From: Coralliovum pocilloporae | Lineage (GTDB): Bacteria; Pseudomonadota; Alphaproteobacteria; Rhizobiales; Cohaesibacteraceae | Length of the DNA stretch: 64,000 bases | Assembly: GCF_030845175.1 (NCBI RefSeq) | Contig: NZ_CP132542.1 | Location: 1,368,001 to 1,432,000 of the forward strand | Direction: 5' to 3' | Shown: positions 54,072 through 62,473 of the stretch, piece after piece | How positions within the stretch are numbered: position 1 is the stretch's first letter | Layout: each line of letters begins with the position of its first letter | The notes under the pieces: generated by a model | Databases searched by the model: none | What the model saw: the letters and a program-made list of their open reading frames with translations, nothing else | Told to the model about the DNA's origin: nothing | Position numbers and translations under genes: made by a program

Positions 54072-54389
54072 GGAAACGGAATCACTCCTCATAACCCGGC
54101 AAGGTCGTTCCAGTCGCACCAGCCTGTAACCTGTAGAGACACTGGCAAGTCATGTTAAACTCTCTATATCTCATCTAAAATCACGTATTATCGATTTAAA
54201 CCCGCCGGGGGAATGACAAATGTCATCCAAACAGCCCATCATGACAAGATCCTGACAGGACGACGGGCTAAGGTTCAGACACACAAAAAAATAAAACCAC
54301 GGCAACTCAGCGGAGAACCGCAGTCCTTCCAGTCGGTTCTCATAATTCGGCCCAATGACGAAGATGCCAATGAAGAGGATGATTGAACA

Positions 54390-57059
54390 GTGACGCAATC
54401 GCTCGACAGCTTCAAAGCCAAACGCACACTTGATGTCAACGGCAAGACCTACACCTATTTCAGCCTGCCAGATGCCGAAAGGAATGGCCTGGACGGCATC
54501 TCACAGCTTCCCTATTCACTGAAAGTCGTTCTGGAGAACCTGCTTCGGTTCGAAGATGGACGCACTGTGACCGCTGATGACATCCGCGCCACCGCAGCCT
54601 GGTTGAAAAACCGCAGATCAGATGCCGAGATTTCCTATCGTCCCGCCCGCGTTCTGATGCAGGACTTCACCGGTGTGCCAGCCGTTGTTGATCTGGCTGC
54701 CATGCGGGATGCATCCGCCACTCTGGGTGCCGACCCGCAGCAGATCAATCCGCAGGTGCCTGTGGACCTTGTGATTGACCATTCCGTCATGGTCGATCAT
54801 TTCGGCAACAGTCATGCCTTCGCAAAAAATGTCGACCTCGAATACGATCGGAATGCCGAACGCTATGAATTCCTGAAATGGGGTCAGAAAGCCTTTAACA
54901 ATTTCCGTGTTGTGCCACCGGGAACCGGTATCTGTCACCAGGTAAACCTGGAATATCTGGCCCAGACCGTCTGGATCAGGGAAGAAAACGGCGAGACGAT
55001 CGCCTATCCGGATACGCTGGTGGGGACAGACTCCCACACCACCATGGTCAATGGCCTTGCCGTTCTCGGCTGGGGCGTCGGCGGCATCGAGGCCGAAGCA
55101 GCCATGCTGGGTCAGCCCGTCACCATGCTTGTTCCTGAAGTTATTGGCTTCAAACTGACCGGCGAAATGGCCGAAGGCAATACAGCAACCGATCTGGTTC
55201 TCACTATTGTGGAAATGCTTCGCCAGAAAGGCGTTGTCGGAAAATTTGTCGAATTCTTCGGCCCAGGCCTTGATAATCTGTCGCTTGAGGATCAGGCCAC
55301 CATTGCCAATATGGCGCCGGAATATGGCGCGACCTGCGGATTCTTCCCCGTCGACAATGACACGCTCAACTACCTGCACACCACTGGCCGTGATGCAGAC
55401 CGCATTGCTCTTGTGGAGGCCTATTCAAAGGCGCAGGGCATGTTCCGCAGTTCAGACAGTACTGACCCGGTCTTCACGGATACGCTGGAGTTGGATCTCG
55501 GCAGTGTTCTACCCTGCATTTCAGGGCCGAAACGGCCGCAGGATCGTATTGAGCTGAAAGTGGCTGACAGCGCCTTTGCTACAGCCATGGATACAGAGTT
55601 CAAGCAAGGCGACCTGATCAACAAGCGCGCGCCTGTTGAAGGGCGCGACCATGATCTCGGCAATGGCGATGTGGTGATTGCTGCCATCACCTCCTGTACC
55701 AACACGTCCAACCCGTCTGTCCTGATTGGAGCAGGTCTTGTAGCCCGCAAGGCCCGGGAAAAGGGTCTGACCGTCAAGCCATGGGTCAAACCGTCTCTGG
55801 CCCCCGGATCCCAGGTCGTGACAGACTACCTGGAAAAAGCAGGTGTTCAGGATGATCTCGATGCACTGGGCTTCAACCTGGTCGGTTATGGCTGCACCAC
55901 CTGCATCGGCAATTCCGGCCCGCTTCCGCCGGAAATCTCAAAATCCATTCAGGATAATGATCTGGTGGCCTGTTCTGTTCTGTCCGGTAACCGGAACTTT
56001 GAAGGACGTGTCAATCCGGACGTAAAAGCCAATTTCCTCGCCTCACCTCCACTTGTGGTCGCCTATGCCCTGGCAGGGTCCCTCAACATCAACCTGACAA
56101 CGGAACCGCTCGGTCATGATCAGAACGGCGAGGCGGTCTATCTCAGGGATATCTGGCCAACATCGGCCGAGATTGCCGAACTGATGCGGAAGTCTGTGAC
56201 CCGTGAAATGTTCCAGAGCCGTTATTCAGATGTCTTCAAGGGTGACCCGCAGTGGCAGGATATCAATGTGGAAGGCGGAGAAACCTACAAGTGGAATGGC
56301 GGCTCCACCTATGTGCAGAATCCGCCTTACTTTGAAGGCATGACCATGGAACCGGCCCCGGTGAGCGATGTCAAAGATGCACGGATCCTGTCCCTCTTCC
56401 TTGATTCGATCACCACCGACCATATTTCTCCGGCGGGCTCGTTCAAGTCGGAAACCCCTGCGGGCAGGTACCTGACAGATCGTCAGGTATCCCCCAAGGA
56501 CTTTAATTCCTACGGCTCCCGTCGCGGCAATCATGAAATCATGATGCGCGGCACCTTTGCCAATATCCGCATCCGCAACCAGCTGGCTCCGGGCACAGAA
56601 GGTGGTATCTCCAAATACAGGGGCGAACAGATGTCCATGTATGACGCGGCTATGGCCTATAAGGCAGATGGCACACCACTGGTGGTCTTTGCCGGCAAGG
56701 AATATGGCACCGGGTCATCCCGCGACTGGGCCGCAAAGGGCACCAGACTTCTCGGTGTCCGTGCCGTGATCGCACAGTCCTTCGAACGGATTCACCGGTC
56801 CAATCTGGTTGGGATGGGTGTTCTGCCACTCCAGTTTGACGATGGCTGGCAAAGCCTCAATCTTGAAGGAGATGAGGAAATCACCATTGAAGGCATCACC
56901 GAGTTGACCCCGCGCCAGACCGTGACAGTGACCATCAGATATCCGGATGGTAAAACAAGATCTGTCGATACACTCTGCCGGATCGATACGCTGGATGAGC
57001 TGGATTATTACCGCCATGGCGGCATCCTGCATTATGTCCTGCGCAGTCTTGCGGCATAA
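54390..57059 (+). CDS. acnA: Aconitate hydratase A
   Basis: The 889-residue TCA-cycle enzyme isomerises citrate and isocitrate through a 4Fe-4S cluster. [20 protein letters not shown], the cluster Cys in [19 protein letters not shown] and [15 protein letters not shown], and the swivel-domain [19 protein letters not shown] are all present. The start is GTG 54390. The 270-300 bases upstream are shared with the divergent ccmA gene. A clear terminator follows. Confidence 0.98.
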   Translation: MTQSLDSFKAKRTLDVNGKTYTYFSLPDAERNGLDGISQLPYSLKVVLENLLRFEDGRTVTADDIRATAAWLKNRRSDAEISYRPARVLMQDFTGVPAVVDLAAMRDASATLGADPQQINPQVPVDLVIDHSVMVDHFGNSHAFAKNVDLEYDRNAERYEFLKWGQKAFNNFRVVPPGTGICHQVNLEYLAQTVWIREENGETIAYPDTLVGTDSHTTMVNGLAVLGWGVGGIEAEAAMLGQPVTMLVPEVIGFKLTGEMAEGNTATDLVLTIVEMLRQKGVVGKFVEFFGPGLDNLSLEDQATIANMAPEYGATCGFFPVDNDTLNYLHTTGRDADRIALVEAYSKAQGMFRSSDSTDPVFTDTLELDLGSVLPCISGPKRPQDRIELKVADSAFATAMDTEFKQGDLINKRAPVEGRDHDLGNGDVVIAAITSCTNTSNPSVLIGAGLVARKAREKGLTVKPWVKPSLAPGSQVVTDYLEKAGVQDDLDALGFNLVGYGCTTCIGNSGPLPPEISKSIQDNDLVACSVLSGNRNFEGRVNPDVKANFLASPPLVVAYALAGSLNINLTTEPLGHDQNGEAVYLRDIWPTSAEIAELMRKSVTREMFQSRYSDVFKGDPQWQDINVEGGETYKWNGGSTYVQNPPYFEGMTMEPAPVSDVKDARILSLFLDSITTDHISPAGSFKSETPAGRYLTDRQVSPKDFNSYGSRRGNHEIMMRGTFANIRIRNQLAPGTEGGISKYRGEQMSMYDAAMAYKADGTPLVVFAGKEYGTGSSRDWAAKGTRLLGVRAVIAQSFERIHRSNLVGMGVLPLQFDDGWQSLNLEGDEEITIEGITELTPRQTVTVTIRYPDGKTRSVDTLCRIDTLDELDYYRHGGILHYVLRSLAA

Positions 57060-57084
57060 GTCTCAAGGTCGCCTGATACCTCAG

Positions 57085-57109
57085 CCGCCCGGCACGTCCG
57101 GGCGGTTTT
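57085..57109 (+). terminator. Terminator of acnA
   Basis: CCGCCCGG and CCGGGCGG form an 8-bp GC stem around CACGT, followed by TTTTCTTT. It begins 26 bases after the stop codon. Confidence 0.92.
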
Positions 57110-57232
57110 CTTTATTCGAGGTGATAAAAATTCTTAACAAATCCCTATCGCTGCGTCACCCGCTTGTGACTCGCCTTTGATCAGGAAAACTACTAGTTTC
57201 CAGTTAATCACAATTGGACACGTGTATATCGA

Positions 57233-58006
57233 ATGGCAAATTCTTCCAAAAAAAGATCGCGTAATGTGCTGATGCGGGCGCTTTCCGGCATTGCTGTGGC
57301 TGGCAGTCTGATGATGCCACTCGCTGCAGAAGCAGGACCGCGCGCGCTTGTCGAGCTGTTCACCAGCCAGGGCTGCTCTTCATGCCCTCCGGCAGATGCG
57401 GTTCTGGGCGAGCTCAGCAAACGGGACGACATCATCGCGCTGACCCTGCCGGTCGATTACTGGGATTATCTCGGCTGGAAAGACACGCTGGCCTCACCGG
57501 AATACAGCCGTCGCCAGTTCAACTACGCCAAGAAACGTGGAGATCGCTCCGTTTTCACGCCGCAGGTGGTGGTGAATGGACGTGAGTCCGTCATCGGCAG
57601 CAACAAGGGCGCCATCAACCGGGCGATTGACCGCCAGGTCCAGCAGAGCCTGGATCCTGAGGTGGACGTGGTTGTGCGCCAGATCGGAAATCGTGTCTCA
57701 GTCACCGTTGGTGGCAGCGCTGACCGGACCCAGCATGCAACTGTCTGGCTTGTGCTCTACAACAAGGAAGAAACGGTCGATATCGGACGCGGCGAGAATA
57801 CGGGCCGTAAGGTCACCTATCACAATGTTGTCCGCAAGATTCAGTCCCTTGCCATGTGGACCGGTGAGGAAATGACCCTGGATCTGCCAAAGTCTGAACT
57901 GGCGCGCTACGGTGCGGAGGGCTGTGCTGTTATCCTGCAGACCGGAGACGGTCTGCTGCCGGGACCAATTCTCGGTGCATCCATGATGGAAGGGCTCCAG
58001 AGCTGA
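57233..58006 (+). CDS. DUF1223 family secreted thioredoxin-like protein
   Basis: The 257-residue precursor has a signal peptide ending near LAAEA-GPR. The DUF1223 domain begins with LVELFTSQGCSSCPPADAVL, a CxxC-type motif, and includes PVDYWDYLGWKDTLASPEYS and TPQVVVNGRESVIGSNKGAI. The fold is thioredoxin-like; function is not established. It is a common neighbour of acnA in alphaproteobacteria. A terminator follows. Confidence 0.93.
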   Translation: MANSSKKRSRNVLMRALSGIAVAGSLMMPLAAEAGPRALVELFTSQGCSSCPPADAVLGELSKRDDIIALTLPVDYWDYLGWKDTLASPEYSRRQFNYAKKRGDRSVFTPQVVVNGRESVIGSNKGAINRAIDRQVQQSLDPEVDVVVRQIGNRVSVTVGGSADRTQHATVWLVLYNKEETVDIGRGENTGRKVTYHNVVRKIQSLAMWTGEEMTLDLPKSELARYGAEGCAVILQTGDGLLPGPILGASMMEGLQS

Positions 58007-58037
58007 CCCGCACACGGAACGATACAGATTAAACAAG

Positions 58038-58068
58038 AAAGGCCGGATCGCTTTTGATCCGGCCTTTT
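58038..58068 (+). terminator. Terminator between the DUF1223 gene and htpG
   Basis: AAAGGCCGGATC and GATCCGGCCTTT form a 12-bp stem with a six-base loop and a T run. It starts 32 bases after the DUF1223 stop and can also serve the convergent htpG on the minus strand. Confidence 0.9.
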
Positions 58069-58087
58069 GTTGTTCCCGGCTTCAGAT

Positions 58088-59980
58088 CTACAAGCCAAGT
58101 CCCTTTTGCATCAGCTCACCAAGTCGCCTTACAAAATCAGACGGATTGGCCGGCGCTTCACCATCCAGAATTCTGGCCTGACCAAGAAGCAAGGGGGCTG
58201 CATCTTCCAGAAGAGCCGTGTCTTTGGCATCTGCCTTCTGCGCCAGACCGCGGATAAGGGCGTGGGACGGATTCAGTTCCAGAACCGGAGCCATGGAAGG
58301 GAGGCCCTGCTGCTGGCTCATCAGCTTTTCGAACTGCTTGTCAGGTCCGAAATCCGGGGCCACAAGACAAACGGCACTGGTTGCGAGACGCGGTGATGAC
58401 CTCACATCTCCGACGGCATCACCAAGAATACGCTTGAACTCGGTGATCAGGCTGGCCATTTCACCCTCAGCAGCCTTGTCTTCATCAGACGTGTCCGTCT
58501 CATCCTTTGCAATGGATTCAATATCTGAAGCGCCCTGCGTCACGGACTTGAACGGTTTGCCCTCAAAGCCAAGCGCCGTCTGGACCCAGAAAGAATCCAC
58601 CGGGTCGCTCAGAAGAAGAACCTCAACATCGCGGGCCTGATAGCCTTCCAGATGCGGGCTGGTGCGAATGGCGTCCACATCAGTACCGGTGGCGTAATAG
58701 AGAGCTGTCTGGTTCTCCTTCAGATCAGCAACATAGTCGCTGAGTGACCGCCAGCCTTCACCACTCTTTGTGGTCTTGAAGCGAGCCAGCTTGAAGATCG
58801 CATCCCGGCGCTCCGGATCTTCATAGAGACCTTCCTTGATGACAGGTCCAAAAGCGTCCCAGATCTTCAGGAAGCTCTCTTCATCAGATTTGGCAAGTTT
58901 CTCAAGTTCACTCAGAATACGTTTGGTCACAGCACCACGGATGCTGGTCAGAATGGGATTGTCCTGCAGCATCTCACGGGAGATGTTCAGCGGCAGATCT
59001 TCTGAATCCACCACACCGCGCACGAATCTGAGCCAGGCCGGCAGAAGACCGGCATCATCGGTGATGAACACCCGCCGTACATAGAGTTTGACGCGTCCTT
59101 TGCGATCCGGATCAAACAGATCAAACGGCTTCATGCCCGGAACAAACAGCAGAACCGTATATTCATGCCGACCTTCAGCACGATAATGGACTGTTACTGC
59201 AGGGTCATCAAACTGCCCGGACACATGGCCGTAGAATTCCTTGTATTCCTCATCTGTCACGTCTGACTTTGACCGTGTCCAGAGCGCCGTGCCATCTGCG
59301 AGCTGATCCGGCTCATCCGCATCATCCTTTTTCAGAAGGATCGGAACCGGTACATGGGCTGAGTATTCACGGACAATGCGGCGAATGGTGTCTTCTTCCG
59401 CATAGGCCTTGTTGTCCTCATTGAGGAACAGTTCAATTCGCGTGCCCCGTTCAGGCGCATCGTCCAGGGCAATGGCATTGACCGTATAGGTGCCCTTGCC
59501 GTCAGACACCCACTGCCAAGCCTCATCAGAGCCGGCGCGACGGCTTGTGACATGAACAAGGTCAGCGACCATGAAAGCCGAATAGAAACCGACACCGAAC
59601 TGGCCAATCAGTGCGGAACTGGCATCACTGCCATCGAGATTGTCCAGAAAGGCCTTTGTGCCGGATCGCGCGATCGTGCCCAGATTGTCGATCAGTTCAT
59701 CATGGCTCATGCCGATACCATTATCGGTAATCACCAGACGACCGGAATCCTTCTCCGCATCAATCTCAATCTGGAAGCCTGGCGCTTCCCCGGCAATCGT
59801 TGCGTCATTCAGCGCCATATGGCGCAGCTTTTCACAGGCATCAGCCGCGTTCGATACAAGCTCACGCAGGAAAATATCCTTGTTGGAATAAACCGCATGA
59901 ACCATGAGGTGCAGGAGGCGCGATACTTCCGCGCCAAACTCATGCTTCTCGCCAGTATTGGCTGTTTCCGCCTCAGACAT
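58088..59980 (-). CDS. htpG: Molecular chaperone HtpG (Hsp90)
   Basis: The 630-residue Hsp90 has the GHKL ATP-binding motifs FLRELVSNAADACEKLR, DNGIGMSHDEL and IGQFGVGFYSAFMVAD in its N-terminal domain, a middle domain with FVRGVVDSEDLPLNISREML, and the C-terminal dimerisation domain. ATG 59980 has GGGGAG five bases ahead; the frame is open 16 codons further up without an SD. A sigma-32-like promoter lies about 85 bases upstream, in line with heat-shock control. Confidence 0.97.
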   Translation of the reverse strand: MSEAETANTGEKHEFGAEVSRLLHLMVHAVYSNKDIFLRELVSNAADACEKLRHMALNDATIAGEAPGFQIEIDAEKDSGRLVITDNGIGMSHDELIDNLGTIARSGTKAFLDNLDGSDASSALIGQFGVGFYSAFMVADLVHVTSRRAGSDEAWQWVSDGKGTYTVNAIALDDAPERGTRIELFLNEDNKAYAEEDTIRRIVREYSAHVPVPILLKKDDADEPDQLADGTALWTRSKSDVTDEEYKEFYGHVSGQFDDPAVTVHYRAEGRHEYTVLLFVPGMKPFDLFDPDRKGRVKLYVRRVFITDDAGLLPAWLRFVRGVVDSEDLPLNISREMLQDNPILTSIRGAVTKRILSELEKLAKSDEESFLKIWDAFGPVIKEGLYEDPERRDAIFKLARFKTTKSGEGWRSLSDYVADLKENQTALYYATGTDVDAIRTSPHLEGYQARDVEVLLLSDPVDSFWVQTALGFEGKPFKSVTQGASDIESIAKDETDTSDEDKAAEGEMASLITEFKRILGDAVGDVRSSPRLATSAVCLVAPDFGPDKQFEKLMSQQQGLPSMAPVLELNPSHALIRGLAQKADAKDTALLEDAAPLLLGQARILDGEAPANPSDFVRRLGELMQKGLGL

Positions 59981-60063
59981 TCCGTCTCCCCGTTTCATCT
60001 GGAGCATGATGCTATGAACGGGATTCATGCAGCACGCCTTAAACTGTGGTCATAAAACGGGAA

Positions 60064-60094
60064 AGATATTGTCCATTCCCGCACTGCTTTCAAG
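60064..60094 (-). promoter_or_regulatory. Candidate sigma-32 (heat-shock) promoter for htpG
   Basis: On the minus strand CTTGAAA (60088-60094), a perfect match to the sigma-32 -35 element, is followed after 16 bases by CAATATCT (60064-60071), a partial match to the -10 element. Transcription would start near 60056, giving a leader of about 75 bases to the htpG ATG. The match and the identity of the gene support each other. Confidence 0.55.
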
Positions 60095-60114
60095 AGCGGA
60101 GAACGAAAGGCAAC

Positions 60115-60136
60115 AAAAAAGGCCGCGCGAACGGCC
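60115..60136 (-). terminator. Terminator of a candidate small RNA
   Basis: GGCCG and CGGCC form a compact GC stem around a six-base loop; on the minus strand it is followed by six Ts (plus strand A run 60115-60120). The plus strand has only four Ts. No protein gene ends here on the minus strand: htpG starts 135 bases further on. Confidence 0.7.
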
Positions 60137-60250
60137 TTTTGAGTTTCGGGGTAACGTTTGTCACGGGCGGTCCGGCTACGCAAAAGGTCCCGGGGGCTGG
60201 GGGGCAGAGTAAAACCGGAACCTCCAAAAAACCGGACCGCCTGAGGCAAC
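60115..60250 (-). ncRNA. Candidate structured small RNA upstream of htpG
   Basis: On the minus strand a 10-bp stem, GGCGGTCCGG (60232-60241) with CCGGACCGCC (60166-60175), encloses an 8-bp stem, GGTTCCGG (60215-60222) with CCGGGACC (60186-60193), and a pyrimidine-rich apical loop holding six consecutive Cs. A 27-base single-stranded stretch follows, then a terminator. One pair is G.U on the minus strand but a C.A mismatch on the plus strand, which favours minus-strand transcription. I do not recognise it as 6S, SRP, tmRNA or RNase P RNA. The exact 5' end and the promoter are not determined. Confidence 0.5.
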
Positions 60251-60457
60251 AAGACTAATCTGGTGTTTGATAATGGCAGTACAAGGGCTCGAATAAGACA
60301 AAACTGTGGCTTCTCATGTTTGTGAAAAGACGCGAGAAAACGCGATCATCACGGGACCGTTTTCCGATTTTTCTTGAAAGCCTGCCTAATCGGATCAATC
60401 ATGACAGGAAGATGACATGCAACCATGGAACCTTCCGGTTCCTGAAAGGGAGGCTTG

Positions 60458-60829
60458 ATGAGCGAAAGTGACGAAGGCGCAAGCGTGACTAGTCTGGTCG
60501 GCCAATCATCTGCATGGTCGGCCAGTGCGGCGCAGATTTCCTTCAACCGGCAGGAACTGGGTCAGCTCCTTAATGTCTATGGCAGAGCCGTTGCCGCCGG
60601 AGAATGGCGAGACTACGCCATCGACCTTTTGAAAGACCGCGCAATCTTCTCTGTCTTTCGCCGATCAAGTGAATTTCCCCTTTATCGTATTGAGAAAAAC
60701 CCAAAGCTCTCGCGCAAGCAGGGCGCCTATTCCGTTATTTCCCAATCCGGCCTGATCATGAAGCGTGGCCATGATCTGAAAACCGTTTTGAGGGTCTTTG
60801 ACAAGAAGCGCCTGCAAGTGGTCGAGTAG
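60458..60829 (+). CDS. DUF2794 domain-containing protein
   Basis: A 123-residue protein with the alphaproteobacteria-specific DUF2794 block: FNRQELGQLLNVYGRAVAAG, then EWRDYAIDLLKDRAIFSVFR, PLYRIEKNPKLSRKQGAYSV and IMKRGHDLKTVLRVFDKKRL. Function unknown; cytoplasmic. ATG 60458 has GGGAGG about 4-5 bases upstream. Confidence 0.92.
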   Translation: MSESDEGASVTSLVGQSSAWSASAAQISFNRQELGQLLNVYGRAVAAGEWRDYAIDLLKDRAIFSVFRRSSEFPLYRIEKNPKLSRKQGAYSVISQSGLIMKRGHDLKTVLRVFDKKRLQVVE

Positions 60830-60898
60830 CTACAGTGTGCTTCTGAAAAGCTGATAGGCTTTTCAGGCAAAAGCTCGCGTTGGAACAAGTCCCCAGAG

Positions 60899-61450
60899 TC
60901 AGGCTCTATCAACGGCCCCATCACCAGGATGAGGCGGGTTCGATGCACCCTCACCAAGGGCGCGCTGCATGATCAGAATGTCGTGCCAGGCATGGTGCTT
61001 TCGCCCAACGGCCTCAAGCTGCCCCACTTCACGAAAATCATGCGCATGGTGGAGCTGCCGGGATCTCTCGAAGTCAGCGCCTCCCAGAACCGCAATCATC
61101 TGCCGAAAGCCCAGATGTTCGCACCGGGCGATCAGCTCGGCGAGAAGATGCCCGCCAAACCCTTTTCCCCGCATGTCCGGTGCCAGATAGATAGAGTTTT
61201 CCACGGTCCAGCGATAGGCCGGTCGGGGTCGATAAGGCCCCACATAGGCATATCCGGCCAGCCGGTTCTGAAGCTCCGCCACCAGATAGGGATAACCGTC
61301 AGACACCAGCGTCTCATACCGTCGTACCATCTCCGCTAAATCGGGCGGATCAAGCTCGAAGCTGGCTGTCTCATGATCCACGGCATGGGCGTAGATGCGG
61401 GTGATTTCCGCGAGATCATCCATTTCAGCGGGTCGGATCAGAAGGGACAT
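60899..61450 (-). CDS. GNAT-family N-acetyltransferase (phosphinothricin acetyltransferase-like)
   Basis: A 183-residue GNAT protein with LLIRPAEMDDLAEITRIYAH at the start, AGYAYVGPYRPRPAYRWTVE, the acetyl-CoA loop SIYLAPDMRGKGFGGHLLAE and GFRQMIAVLGGADFERSRQL. These fit the Pat/Bar/YncA-like group, which acetylates amino-acid-like amines such as phosphinothricin or methionine sulfone. Here HHAWHDILIMQRAL replaces the more usual GRWLD stretch. ATG 61450 follows GGAGG by 7 bases. Confidence 0.88.
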   Translation of the reverse strand: MSLLIRPAEMDDLAEITRIYAHAVDHETASFELDPPDLAEMVRRYETLVSDGYPYLVAELQNRLAGYAYVGPYRPRPAYRWTVENSIYLAPDMRGKGFGGHLLAELIARCEHLGFRQMIAVLGGADFERSRQLHHAHDFREVGQLEAVGRKHHAWHDILIMQRALGEGASNPPHPGDGAVDRA

Positions 61451-61466
61451 GCCTTTACCTCCAAAC

Positions 61467-61497
61467 AAAAAAGGCGCGGAATGAACCGCGCCTTTTT
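61467..61497 (-). terminator. Terminator of the Bax-inhibitor-1 gene
   Basis: GGCGCGG and CCGCGCC form a 7-bp GC stem with a six-base loop; six A residues on the plus strand to its left give six Ts on the minus strand. It begins 21 bases after the stop of the gene at 61518-62294. Confidence 0.9.
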
Positions 61498-61517
61498 ATC
61501 TTATCCGATGTCCTGGA

Positions 61518-62294
61518 CTATTCGCGGTTACCGAACAGCTGCAGCAGGAACATGAACATGTTGATGAAGTTCAGATAGAGGCTGAGAGCACCCATGATCG
61601 CCTTGCGGCCAGCCATCGTGCCATCATCACCAACGTAATACATTTCCTTGATCCGCTGGGTGTCATAAGCGGTCAGACCGGCAAAAACCAGAACACCGAT
61701 AACAGATACGGCAAACTGCAGCGCCGGAGACGCCAGGAAAAAGTTGACCAGAGACGCGATGATGATGCCGATCAGGCCCATGATCAGGAACGTACCCATA
61801 CCGGACAGGTCTTTCTTGGTCGTGTAACCAAAAATGCTGAGGCCAGCAAAAGCAGCCGCAGTTACAAAGAAGACCGTGGCGATGCTGTCATGGGTATAAA
61901 CCACGAAGATTGTGGCAATTGAGACGCCAACCAGTGATGCATAGACCCAGAACGTGCCCTGTGCAGCTGTCACACTCATGTTCTGAATGCGGAACCCAAG
62001 GAAGAAGACCAATCCAAGAGGCGCAAGCATCAACACCCATTTGAGCGGAGATACGAACAGAAGGCGGCCAAGCTCAGTAACGTAGACGCCATCACGAACA
62101 GCACCGGCTGCCTGGCTCGGATCTGTCGTGAAAGACAGGGAATAGGTCAGCAGTGCAGCAACGCCCGTCAACACAAGGCCAATAGCCATGTAGTTGTAGA
62201 CGCGAAGCATATAGGCGCGAAGGCCTTCATCAAGTTCTGCAGACCGAGTAGCAGACCCATAATGGACTGTACCGTTGCGATTGAAGTCGTTCAT
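61518..62294 (-). CDS. Bax inhibitor-1/YccA family membrane protein
   Basis: The 258-residue protein has seven membrane helices and the BI-1 signature region, including YNYMAIGLVLTGVAALLTY, TAYDTQRIKEMYYVG and SLYLNFINMFMFLLQLFG. Bacterial homologues act as pH-dependent calcium leak channels or modulate FtsH-type proteolysis. GAGG lies 7 bases upstream of ATG 62294. Monocistronic. Confidence 0.94.
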   Translation of the reverse strand: MNDFNRNGTVHYGSATRSAELDEGLRAYMLRVYNYMAIGLVLTGVAALLTYSLSFTTDPSQAAGAVRDGVYVTELGRLLFVSPLKWVLMLAPLGLVFFLGFRIQNMSVTAAQGTFWVYASLVGVSIATIFVVYTHDSIATVFFVTAAAFAGLSIFGYTTKKDLSGMGTFLIMGLIGIIIASLVNFFLASPALQFAVSVIGVLVFAGLTAYDTQRIKEMYYVGDDGTMAGRKAIMGALSLYLNFINMFMFLLQLFGNRE

Positions 62295-62473
62295 CGAGCA
62301 ACCTCTCTTCCGATGTTTCCTGATACGGTCCGTCAGACCGCTTGTAATTTGCGCTTAATATGGGGTGGTTTTATGTCACTCTCAAGAGAAAACAGCCCCT
62401 AGACTTAATTTCTGTTCCACTCAAGGCCATACGGATAAGTGCGTAGAGTTCTGATCCAAGTCTCATAAAGGGT

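Larger units (their letters stand above)
59981..60457. other. Intergenic region htpG to DUF2794 gene
   Basis: This 477-base gap contains, from right to left on the minus strand, the candidate small RNA with its terminator and the htpG promoter and leader. The right end is the upstream region of the rightward DUF2794 gene. No protein gene is supported. Confidence 0.6.

Noticed and set aside
60115..60250. Known housekeeping RNA (SRP RNA, 6S, tmRNA, RNase P)
   Set aside because: The conserved SRP tip, tmRNA and RNase P landmarks are absent, and 6S RNA is longer with a central bubble and usually lacks this terminator arrangement.
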